Assembly: GCA_936450465.1 (NCBI GenBank)
Contig: OW388299.1
Coordinates: forward strand, 36,901,548-36,965,547
Reading direction: 5' to 3'
From: Gibbula magus
Lineage: Eukaryota; Mollusca; Gastropoda; Trochida; Trochidae
DNA length: 64,000 nucleotides
In this document: one piece after another, positions 38,169 to 48,749 of the stretch
Position numbering within the stretch: position 1 is the stretch's first letter
Layout: the number at the start of each line of letters is the position of its first letter
Translations under genes and position numbers: made by a program
Notes under the pieces: model-generated
What the model was told of the DNA's origin: nothing
The model's database searches: none
Seen by the model: only the letters and a program-made list of their open reading frames with translations

Positions 38169-39416
38169 AAACAGCAACAAATCGCATTTCGTATCATCAT
38201 CAACTTCGTAAGCAACGATATATCCCTTTTGTCAGTTCCTTTTCTGTAAATTGAATAATTGTGTTTAAAAAATAACCCTGTAAAGGTTAATACCAGTGTT
38301 ATAATGTAAGTATTCATCGTTACGATGATGCTTTTGAAGATTTCATGGGCGCATCCATTACTGTCGAAAACCTTACAATTTACGACAATACAATACGACC
38401 TGTATTACCAAATAAAGGACTTTAGACATCACAGATCTTAAAGAATTGTGTCACGACTCAATGTAGCGCCTGCGAATAATAAAAACATATTTATATTTGT
38501 AAATGATTACAATTAAGATGTCGTAAATTAACTTTGGATCGTAGTACGTCGTATACAGTCGGAAAAGTTCGGTAACATCCGCCATGACTCGGAATGTTAG
38601 TACTGAGGATTGTCTTTATGTTGATTGTCTAAAGAGACCCTTTTTCTTTAAAAACAATAACAAAACAAATCTCGATAAAATACGCAGATATATTCATAAA
38701 CAAGTGTAACGACAACTTTTCATCATTGTAATGAAAAGATTATATTGTAAAATAATTTAATATCAATTTTTTTTTCTCTTTCGATCGTTGTTATTCATAC
38801 TACATGTAAGGTACATTGACAAGACAGTGATAGAATGGTGGAATTTTGCAAATTTTAAACCTATAAAAAATCAATACATTTATAGTGATTAGTAAAGCTT
38901 GATTGAGAAGTAATAATACAAGAAAGTGTAGGCCTAAACCTACATTTGTCAGTTAGCCTACACAAAGTGAATATAAAAATATAAAAAAGGTGCAACACTT
39001 TTTTTTGTTTAATGTAAAAATTAATCACCACACAGTCTATTATAGATAAGATGAGAGAACTTCATATTACATTCACAGAGCAAAACATAAATTAAAAAAA
39101 CATATGACTAATAATCCAAAGCGACACACATACAACAGTAGGCCTACCACGACGAATTATTTCACAAACAATTGACAATGACCCCTATCCCACATAAAAA
39201 AAACCTCAAAAAGTTCACCAACATAAACTTTGTGGGGAAAATTTATAACTTCTTGACGTCGTTGAGAGAGATTGGGGCAAGTTATGCCGTGCATGGGGAG
39301 TTGGCTGTGATTGTCGTTCCGCCTTTTAAGAGGAAGATTTCCACATCACAATTTCTGTATAAATGTATATCATTTTTGTATCTATGTATCATTTGCTATT
39401 ATATGTGGAATGCATG

Positions 39417-39633
39417 GCTCCCGTTCCATAACAGCGAGCGCCTATAATCGCTCATTGATTGCTCAATGTAGCGCTCAAGTAGCGCTCATTCTCTCCTGAA
39501 CGAAACGGTGCAAAACCTCAAAGTTCGCTCGCTTTGCTACGTAGCGCTACATTGAGCAATCGCGTTCAAGAGAGGTTTAAAAGTAATCGCTAATTGAGCG
39601 ATTACTTTGAAACCTCTCTTGAACACGGCCCAG
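39417..39633. mobile_element. palindromic repeat element (hairpin-rich)
   Basis: GTTCAAGAGAGGTTTAAAAG + TAATCGCT, then AATTG, then AGCGATTACTTTGAAACC + TCTCTTGAAC form a near-perfect 60-bp hairpin (39563-39622). ATTGCTCAATGTAGCGCT (39457) is inverted against AGCGCTACATTGAGCAAT (39542). Outer ends CCCGTTCC / GAACACGGCCC also pair. Confidence 0.78.
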
Positions 39634-39900
39634 GTATTATCCTCTGTTTTCCTTGATCGTATAGTTATAAGTCTTAGGAACCAGCTTGAGCATTATCAAG
39701 CAAATGATACTGGACATGCTTAATCAATCGTTATTACATACTAAAAAGGTCCAGTCATAGAGTACTTACATAGCATATTTGTATACACAAATACTAACAT
39801 GAATATCAATATACACTACAATGATAAGATATGTGTTCTATATAACATTTCATAAGTATTGAACATAGCAAGACTTCGTAATATATTTTTGATTTTCATA
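39634..39900. other. unremarkable AT-rich stretch with a retroelement-like fragment
   Basis: It contains CATTATCAAGCAAATGATAC near 39692, shared with the hammerhead-like remnant at 25365-25460. Nothing else is recognised. Confidence 0.4.
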
Positions 39901-42033
39901 TACTTCTCTCGCATGTGCTTCTCTTTCATATACTTATCTTGCATGTGCTTCTCTTTCATATACATGTAGTTCTCCCACATGTGCTACTTTTTCATATACT
40001 TCTCTCGCATGTGCTACTCTTGTATTTACTTCTCTTGCATGTGCTACTGTTGAATTTGCTTCGCTTGCATGTGCTGCTCTTTCATATTCTTCTCTTGCAT
40101 GTGCTACTCTTTCATATACTTCTCTCGCATGTGCTACTCTTTCACATACTTCTCTCGCATGTGCTACTCTTTCATATACCTATCTTGCATGTGCTTCTCT
40201 TTCATATACATGTACTTATCTTGCATGTGCTTCTCTTTCATATACATGTACTTATCTTGCATGTGCTTCTCTTTCATATACTTCTCGCATGTGCTACTCT
40301 TTCATATACTTATCTTGCATGTGCTTCTCTTTCATATACATGTAGTTCTCTTGCATGTGCTACTGTTGAATTTACTTCGCTTGCATGTGCTGCTCTTTCA
40401 TATACTTCTCTTGCATGTGCTACTCTTTCATATACTTTTCTCGCATGTGCTACTCTTTCATATACTTCTCTCGCATGTGCTACTCTTTCATATACTTATC
40501 TTGCATGTGCTTCTCTTTCATATACATGTACTTATCTTGCATGTGCTTCTCTTTCATATACATGTACTTATCTTGCATGTGCTTCTCTTTCATATACATG
40601 TACTTATCTTGCACGTGCTTCTCTTTCATATACTTCTCTCGCATGTGCTACTCTTTCATATACTTATCTTGCATGTGCTTCTCTTTCATATACATGTAGT
40701 TCTCTTGCATGTGCTACTGTTGAATTTACTTCGCTTGCATGTGCTGCTCTTTCATATACTTCTCTTGCATGTGCTACTCTTTCATATACTTTTTCTCGCA
40801 TGTGCTACACTTTCATATACTTCTCTCGCATGTGCTACTCTTTCATATACTTGACTTGCATGTGCTTCTCTTTCATATACATGTAGTTCTCTTGCATGTG
40901 CTACTCTTTTATATACTTCTCTCGCATACGCTACTCTTTCATATACTTCTCTTACATATGCTATTCTTTCATATACTTCTCTTACATATGCTATTCTTTC
41001 ATATACTTCTCTCGCATGTATTACTCTTTCATATACTTCTCTCGTATGTATTACTCTTTCATATACTTCTCTCGCATGTATTACTCTTTCATATACTTCT
41101 CTCGTATGTATTACTCTTTCATATACTTCTCTCGTATGTATTACTCTTTCATATACTTCTCTCGCATGTATTACTCTTTCATATACTTCTCTCGTATGTA
41201 TTACTCTTTCATATACTTCTCTCGTATGTATTACTCTTTCATATACTTTTCTCGCATGTGCTACTCTTTCATATACTTCTCTTACATATGCTATTCTTTC
41301 ATATACTTCTCTCGTATGTATTACTCTTTCATATACTTCTCTCGTATGTATTACTCTTTCATATACTTCTCTTACATATGCTATTCTTTCATATACTTCT
41401 CTCGCATGTATTACTCTTTCATATACTTATCTTGCATGTGCTACTCTTTCATTTACTTCTCTCGCATGTTTTACTCTTTCATACTCTTCTCTTACATATG
41501 CTATTCTTTCATTTACTTCTCTCGCATGTGCTACTCTTTCATATACTTATCTTGCATGTGCTACTCTTTCATTTACTTCTCTCGCATGTGCTACTCTTTC
41601 ATATACTTATCTTGCATGTGCTACTCTTTCATTTACTTCTCTCGCATGTGCTACTCTTTCATATACTTCTCTTGCATGTGCTACTCTTTCATTTACTTCT
41701 CTCGCATGTTTTACTCTTTCATACTCTTCTCTTACATATGCTATTCTTTCATATACTTTTCTCGCATGTGCCACTCTTTCATATACTTATCTTGCATGTG
41801 CTACTCTTTCATATACTTCTCTCGCATGTACTAGTCTTTCATATACTTTTCTCGCATGTACTAGTCTTTCATATACTTCTCTCGCACGGGCTACTCTTTC
41901 ATATACTTCCATCGCATGTTCGTCCTTCCATATACTTCTCTGGCACGTGCTACTCTTGTATATACTTCTCTTGCATGTGCTACTATTGAATTTTCTTCGC
42001 TTGCATGTGCTGCTCTTTCATATACTTCTCTTG
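39901..42033 (+). repeat. 30-bp minisatellite, about 70 units (2.1 kb)
   Basis: The unit is close to TCTCTCGCATGTGCTACTCT + TTCATATACT. Some units have a 6-bp ATGTAC-type insertion, making 36 bp. From about 40920 to 41900 the array stays in exact 30-bp register, in places with a 60-bp alternation (CGCATGTA / CGTATGTA). Because 30 is a multiple of 3 and the unit has no stop in any + frame, long frames of up to 416 codons arise in all three. These encode decapeptides such as LLSHVLLFHI or SRMCYSFIYF and I do not call them genes. The marker TTGAATTTACTTCGCTTGCA recurs near 40050, 40366, 40721 and 41981, so units were also copied in blocks of about 320-355 bp. Confidence 0.93.
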
Positions 42034-42759
42034 CATCCTTCTCGTTCGCTGGCTGAGTGAATGCTTCCTTTCGAATTGTTACCTCATGCGGGACCGTTTA
42101 CCTGATAGTTAGACCAAAGTATACGTTAGTTGCATGTTTCTTGACGTAAACAATTTTACTGATCGTATCCTAATGGTGATCATTAATGAAGGTGAATGTC
42201 AGGAATTTAAAAACAACGGCAGCGCTGATTGCACAACTAGATTCAATTGCAACCAATCAGGACACTCATGTCAGGCCATGGAGAGGTTAGGATCGGAAAT
42301 CTGAAGGGAGTAACCTCTGTGAGAAGAGGTTTGGATAAGTATTTACATGTGCATCCTATTGTTGACCTTTCAAATGGGATAATAATTTGTTACCTTTTGA
42401 CCTTGACACAGGAAACACTTTTTCGAAAATATTAACATTGGCCATTACGTTTGATTGTTCTGTGATAGGCCTGTGATACTTGACATAGTGTATGCATCCA
42501 TTTTGATGAGACTTTTCAAACGAGATAATACAATAACCATGGTTATTTGACCTTGCAATTGAGTTATATACCATCTAAGTATAAGGAATTTTAGCATCAC
42601 CTTTTAAGGGGCTCAAGACCCAAATATGCAATAAGTACTACATCCTGCAAATAGGAGCAGCAAATGTAAATTTACAATCCTATATACTACACATTTTTTT
42701 TAAGTGAAGTGAAGAAGTGAAAGGGATACTCTGTATGTTATTGTAGTAACATAGGTCAA

Positions 42760-43140
42760 ACGTTACCAAAGGTGTTATCACGAGAAGTAACGACTAAATT
42801 ACCCTTTTAGTGCCAATCTGTTCAGTAAAGTAACATTATTAAAATGTTAAGTCGTGATTATGAACGAAAACCGGACAATGTTCCGCGGCTGGCGCGCGTC
42901 AATTGTTGAAACGTACTTTTGAAAACTTTTATTTACCAGACACGAGAGACATATATTGGTTGGTACTGTTCAATGGAACATATAACTGGTATACTTGTAA
43001 ATGGGGCGCATGAATTCGTTTTTTCATCGTGTGTTAAGCCGCTGCTCGAGTTTCATTGAAAGCAAGTTATTGTCCAATAGTTGGTGATAGGGGATACATA
43101 TGCAAGTAGAGTGAGATGATTTGGATGTAAATCAGGACAT
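42760..43140 (+). repeat. dispersed repeat X, copy 1
   Basis: AACCGGACAATG, GGCGCGCGTCAATTGTTGAA, ACGTACTTTTGAAAAC and ATATGCAAGTAGAGTGAGAT appear in the same order and spacing as diverged counterparts at 56920-57310. Confidence 0.6.
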
Positions 43141-43337
43141 TTGATATTTTTGTATGTATCAAATCTAAATAAAAGTTCATGAAAAACACGTAATGTCCTT
43201 TAAATTGAAGGTTTAAGAGTTCAGTCTTTGTGTTCCTTATTTTGGTGACTGTACAATACTCAATATGCAAACTTTGATCTACTAGGTGAATAGCACCTCC
43301 TCAATATATTGATTTCAGGGCTGTAGTCATTCTTTCA

Positions 43338-43700
43338 ATACAGATGTTCTCAACTCTTTTCTTCTCACATAACCTCTGTTGCAAAATGGTCATATTTATA
43401 TCAATTTATTTTAATCCTCCAGTGGTAAATGTTTGCAAAACGATTCTTGCAAAATCCCCAAGCGATGAAAGTTTGCAATGATGAAAGTTTGCAACACCGA
43501 TACCAACCTTATTTTGATCCAATCGAACATTGTTCAACATCTCCTACTGATTTTGTCTTGAAAGAGATAATACACATCACCTGGTGATAATGAGAACAGG
43601 CTGAATGCTTAATGCTAGTCAAGAAAGTGTTCAACTTGTGACAGAGGTTACTTGGAAAGAAATGAGTTGAGTAGCTTATAAGGGAAGAGAATGGGCTATA
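43338..43700. mobile_element. family C inverted-repeat element
   Basis: CTCAACTCTTTTCTTCTCAC + ATAACCTCTGTTGCAA on the left, and ACTTGTGACAGAGGTTACTT + GGAAAGAAATGAGTTGAG on the right. About 360 bp, with no coding content. Confidence 0.65.
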
Positions 43701-44177
43701 ATAGAAATAGAGAAATAGAAAAGTGAAGAACATTAGACACCCTTGGAAGAAGGGTCAGACTTCGTGCTCATTTTTGCCTTGATGAGGCCCAATGAACTAA
43801 AAATCACAAGAAAAAGACCCTTTTATTTCCATTTATTACCGTTTATTATGCATATTTGACAAAATATTTACATAATGATTTATATGAGAGAAGAAATTAA
43901 ACAACATTGATACTGCAACTAAAGCCCAAATGAGATGGTCATTGACATTCTCAGGAAAAAGGAAACTACAGTTTGTACTCCAATTTCAGTTGTTTATATT
44001 CCATACAATTCAATAGAACCTTAATTTATATAGTTTATATATGCACTCAACAGACTCAAGACTGGCACTTTTGGAGGCATGTGTTGAGTGGCTCGATGTC
44101 TAATGATCGAACTGAAATATGGCTCCTCTTGATTGGAGTATAGGATTCTGGTGCTTTAAGTGGAATACGGTACTCAC

Positions 44178-44497
44178 TTAAAGACACAGTAGCACGATTT
44201 CTTAATGTTTAACATGTTCAAATTCGCCATTTATAATAATAGTTCATGCAGTGCATCTTGACTAACAAAGTAAAACAGTTCATTTCACAACCTGAGTTTC
44301 TGTAAAAACAAAGACATCTAGCAGCCATTTTAGTGTGAACAACTTTTAATAATTTGAGGATTGGAATGGAACCATACTTATTCGTTTTGGAACTATATTT
44401 ATTGATTGAGGGGAATTTTTTGCAATTGGTAACATTTCTTTTCCATTTTGTAAGACCTATTTATTTCCATTAGAAATATGTTACATAGCCCCTTTAA
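44178..44497 (+). mobile_element. family B element (TTAA-flanked), diverged copy
   Basis: TTAAAGACACAGTAGCACGA at the left and CATAGCCCCTTTAA at the right. The internal CGCCATTTATAATAATAG, CAGCCATTTTAGTGTGAAC and TTGGTAACATTTC correspond to the copies at 57700 and 62055. Confidence 0.7.
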
Positions 44498-45682
44498 GGT
44501 AAATATGTCAATTGCATCTAACGGTATGTGAAATTCTATCATTCATTTTCATCAGGTACTCTTGTTCTTGGTATTAGTGGGTTTTTTAAAAAAAAAACGC
44601 TTTGGTAACACCATTGGGTATACAGCCTATTATCGTATTGTCTCCAATACACGCCTGACACTTATTAATAATGGAACGTATAGGAGGTTGTCTTTTTTTA
44701 AGAGACTTGAATTTAAGAATTCAACTGAAATATATGGATCGTCTTTATTTGTTTATTTTGGGGAAATATCAATTCCAATATGTAGTACAACTATTACAGG
44801 TCTGACTAATTCATTAAACTAATGATTTAGCCCTTGCACTTACGGTATAAGAAACAAGTGTGTTTTGATGGAAACATGGTACGTCTAATGAGATGATCTG
44901 GAAAATGTTCAACCACAAAAATATACACTGTAATACTTACCTCTTTTCTGGGGTAAAGCGAATAAATTTGTAGAGGCAAGACATAGAAAACTCCTAAGGT
45001 TACCAATGGTGGACCCACAGTTAGTGTTACAGAGCTTGGTTCACAGAAACCGATTCAAACATTCACAACAGAAACAAATGTTAACACCATGAAAGAATAT
45101 TTTCTCTAGATTAGTTCTTTACAAATGATAAGAAATTATTAGTTACAAGAATAAGTCTAGAAACATATTTTATGCCCTAAGAATAAAGACAATAAATACA
45201 ATTTATACATAAAGCAAACCTAGCCAGCAAATAACACCATTCTTCAGCACCACAGTAGTGTCTTTGGGCATTTTATTTTAATATTTCAGCATTGTAAGGA
45301 CAAAAAATATATATATGCCATATCACCTTTTAATACATGATAAGAAGTGAAACTCATGCAACAAAATATCACTCTTTGAAAGAGTAGTTCAGTCTTTTAT
45401 TCAAAATGATGAATTACCAAATGTTTCATCGCTGGTGCAGTTGGCATTTGCCAGGAGCAAGTTCATTCCATCATCACAGAAACTTAAAATACGATTTGAT
45501 TTCCTTTTATCTTTCTGTACGAGGTTCACTACTTATCAATCACCCCTTAGGAAACAACAACCTTTGAATGAAAGTGCCCTCATAAAAAGTCTCTTACCTG
45601 TATTTTACTAATTTCGAACTCTGACATAAAGATGCAAAATAACTCTACTTTCATCATGCTAACCACTACACAGTGACTAACC

Positions 45683-46020
45683 ACTACACCACTGTGGAAC
45701 ACAGTGGTGTAGTGGTTAGCGTGATGGCCTCTCATCCTAAAGGCCCGGGTTCGAATCCCGGTGGAGACACCAAAAATTCGTGACATGAGTCTCATACTGT
45801 GTTGTGTCCTTGGGCAAGGCACTTCATCCACATTGCACTCAGTCCACCCAGCTGTCTAAATGGGTACCTGAACATTTGTATGGACCTATACGGTCAAACG
45901 GAGCGCTAAGTAGCGGCACTGAAGTACAACTCCTTCAGGGTAATAATGTACCGCCACCGAACAGAATTGTGTTGGATATTAGGTGTTAAATTTATCATTA
46001 ATATTACTATCATTATGCTG
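45683..46020 (+). mobile_element. tRNA-derived SINE family V
   Basis: The head GTGGTGTAGTGGTTAGCGTG is an A box and GGTTCGAATCCCGGTGG is a perfect B box. The body has CTTGGGCAAGGCACTTCATC, CCCAGCTGTCTAAATGGGTA, ACGGAGCGCTAAGTAGCGGC and CAGGGTAATAATGTACCGCC, ending in an AT-rich tail ATTATTACTATCATTAT-like. The tRNA head is preceded by an inverted copy of itself (45658-45698), forming a hairpin. Confidence 0.85.
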
Positions 46021-47118
46021 ACTGCAGACATAATATAAGCACCATTTTGTTATGTATTCTAAGTTACTTTAAGCAATTACAAAATACTTTCAATAGATCA
46101 AAACAACTTGTTAAACATTAAAAAACACACAATTACTATAGATAAAGTTGACAAATTGTTTGCAACATCTGATATATGATATCAAAAGCAAACACCACAG
46201 TTCAGAATACGTCTTCAGACAAAGGTATGTATCCTCGTCACTCTGCAAATTAATTGTTTAGAAACTTATATACAAAAGGTAGATTTTGAACATTGCCCTG
46301 TCACCGCCAACCATATGACATCACAATGCATTTACCTGTCAATGACATAAAGATGATGACGTCGCAATGCTATGACATCACACAATGGAATTGTAATGGA
46401 AGTGCTGTGTTTATAGACATACATTTTTCATTGGAAGTAATGAAAAATGATTTGGATGATAAATTGAATCTCACCTCTCACCCTCTTCGGATGTCAAACA
46501 TATCAACACTCGTTAATAAAAGTTACAATATCTCAGGATTGCTCAGAAAAGACTTGGGTGAGATTCTCTTTATAATAGAATATTCCAACAACAACTAATC
46601 TATGATCATGAACTGCTAAAAGAGATTGTTCCTGCCTGACATACTTATAGCTAAAATCCGAATGGATAACTCATAACTGGTTCTGAAAAAAGCTAGTTCG
46701 TAACCTCCAGTATACCTTGAGTTTATACGTGTAAATCTTTTAGTAGCGTTGAAAATTTTAAGTTATACCACATCTTTGTTTCAAAGAAACCCTTCATGTA
46801 GAAACCTCTAAAATAAGAAATTAAAGAAAACTTTTGATCAATACCTGTAACATTTGGAAGAAATATGACATTTGATTTCTGATCGTGATTGTCAACAGTC
46901 ATGCATTGAATTGTTGTGAGCAACCCTTTCACCACTAAGAAACCTGAATGCTAATACGTTCTCTGACCTCTGTGGAGGCCTGTAGCGGTGAAAGGGTTAA
47001 TTATTAATATGTCAATCCAAAAATGATCCTATGTTAAATGTTAAATGTTAACATATGTTAGTTAATTATTAGCACACCATTTAATGCCAGAATCTCAAAC
47101 ACTTCGGTTAAATAATGG
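46021..47118. other. intergenic, nothing recognised
   Basis: An open frame of about 100 codons at 46293-46598 begins at a TTG and shows no domain. I consider it chance. Confidence 0.4.
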
Positions 47119-47121
47119 AAA

Positions 47122-47373
47122 TTGAAGGTTCTTTTGACTGTTGCATTATTAACTCTCACACTTTGTTTCATTCCTGAAACCTCCAGGACTCGCTGTTACA
47201 ATCCTAAAAAATATCATGACCCATTTACGCCAACAACCGATAATCATTTCAACATTGAGTCATTGAAAGTCCTCTGTCTCACATATGACTTTCAAAGAAA
47301 TAAGGCTCAATGTTTCTGTCATAACAAAGATGGCAAAAGTTACGCAAAAGTCGTTTGGCACACTTTCAAATGA
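47122..47373 (+). pseudogene. small secreted-peptide-like ORF without in-frame ATG
   Basis: 83 codons starting at TTG: a classic signal-peptide profile (KVLLTVALLTLTLCF), then TSRTRCYNPKKYHDPF, and later cysteines in KVLCLTY and AQCFCHN, four cysteines after the leader. The only nearby ATG (47115) is out of frame, and an in-frame TAA lies just upstream (47113). It may be a decayed gene, an exon whose start lies upstream, or chance. No family is recognised. Confidence 0.3.
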
Positions 47374-47529
47374 TAATTTCTTTATACACTTTTCAAAGTA
47401 TTCACCTCATCAGCAAAAAAATAGAGTCATTGGCTCTGTAGCTCATCGAAATTCATTAATTTATTATCAAAGGTTGAATATCTAAATAACCTCATTGTTA
47501 ACCAGCAAATAGGTTCTTAGTGTCACAGG

Positions 47530-47860
47530 ATCACCGACTCTACATTTTAAAATCCCAATTGGCCAAGGAGTCTATACACAACATTTCTGCTTTCTAGAGC
47601 TTTTCATACTTGAGAAGATGATGAAAATTGGTTTTTAGGTCATGGCCCCTGTGACCCACATTGGGGTCTGATGGTCACCAAATCTACAATTTAGAAATCC
47701 CTTTTGTCTAAGGAGTCTGTACACAACATTTCAGCTTTCTAGAGCTTTTAATACTTGAAAAGAAGATGAAAATAGGTTTTTAGGTTGTGACCCCTGGGAC
47801 CAGCATTTGGGGTCACAAAATCTACAATTTAGAATCTCCATTGGGCAAGGAATAAAACCG
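47530..47860. repeat. imperfect tandem repeat, about 140-bp period
   Basis: TCTACATTTTAAAATCCCAA, TCTACAATTTAGAAATCCC and TCTACAATTTAGAATCTCCA start three successive copies. Shared inner text: AGGAGTCTRTACACAACATT, CTTTCTAGAGCTTTT, GGTTTTTAGGT. Confidence 0.75.
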
Positions 47861-47939
47861 TCCTCCCAATGTTTCAGATAATAATAAGGATCCCAACATA
47901 ATCCACGGAGGTACCAAGAAAACTGTCGCTAACCATTGA

Positions 47940-48745
47940 GTATCTAACAAAGTAATGGAAGTTGAGATTAAGGATATGTCCTATATAACAGAGCAATGGG
48001 GAAGCTGAGATTAAGGACATGTCCTAAATCACCCACAAATGGGGAAGCTAAGATTAAGGATATGTCCTAAATTACCCACAAATGGGGAAACTGAGATTAA
48101 GGACATGTCCTAAATTACCCACAAACGGGGATGCTGAGATTAAGGATATGTCCTAAATTACCCACAAATGGGGAAACTGAGATTAAGGACATGTCCTAAA
48201 TTACCCACAAATGGGGAAGCTGAGATTAAGGATATGTCCTAAATTACCCACAAATGGGGAAACTGAGATTAAGGACATGTCCTAAATTACCCGCAAATTG
48301 GGAAACTGAGATTAAGGATATGTCCTAAATTACCCACAAAATGGGAAGCTGTCCTATGTTTAACAGCAATGGCAAAGCTGTGATTAATGGCAAAGCTGTG
48401 ATTAAGAACATGTCCAATCTTTAACAGCAACGATATGTCCTATATTACATAGCAGTGGGGAACATGAGATTAAAGATATGTCCTTCATTACATAGTAATG
48501 GCAAAGCAGAACTTAAGGACATGTCATATGTTACATAGCAATGGGGAAGCTCAGATGAGGGATATGTCATGTGTTAAACAGCAGTGGCACAGTTGAGATT
48601 AAGGATATGTCCTTTGCTAAACAGCAATGTGGAAACTGAAATTAAAGAGCTGTCATATATTACACAGCCATGGCAAAGCTGAGATTTAGGATATGTGCTA
48701 TCTTCAACGCAATGACAAATCAGAGATTTAGGATATGTTAGAAGA
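47940..48745. repeat. 43-bp tandem array beside the METTL9 stop
   Basis: The unit is close to AATGGGGAAGCTGAGATTAA + GGACATGTCCTAAATTACCC + ACA. Units from 47950 to 48345 are well conserved and strictly alternate GGACATGTCC with GGATATGTCC. From 48350 to 48740 they decay and vary in spacing. It lies within 5 to 800 bp downstream of the METTL9 stop codon, so it may be part of its 3' UTR. Confidence 0.9.
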
Positions 48746-48749
48746 TCGA

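Larger units (their letters stand above)
42034..44177. other. intergenic stretch with dispersed repeats
   Basis: It holds a family C fragment (42296-42335), a diverged repeat shared with 56.9-57.3 kb (42760-43140) and a family C element (43338-43700). No gene supported. Confidence 0.5.

Noticed and set aside
39915..41989. Long + strand frames of up to 416 codons
   Set aside because: They are produced by the stop-free 30-bp repeat unit in all three frames, show only decapeptide repetition, and lack any domain or splice context.
39901..42033. CRISPR array
   Set aside because: Repeat units are contiguous with no unique spacers and the genome is eukaryotic.
44937..45030. Possible - strand exon with GTAAGT donor and hydrophobic frame
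   Set aside because: The donor is good, but there is no convincing acceptor, no in-frame ATG fitting the C2H2 gene phase, and no recognisable family.
46293..46598. 101-codon + frame
   Set aside because: Begins at TTG with no leader, domain, or splice evidence. Probably chance.
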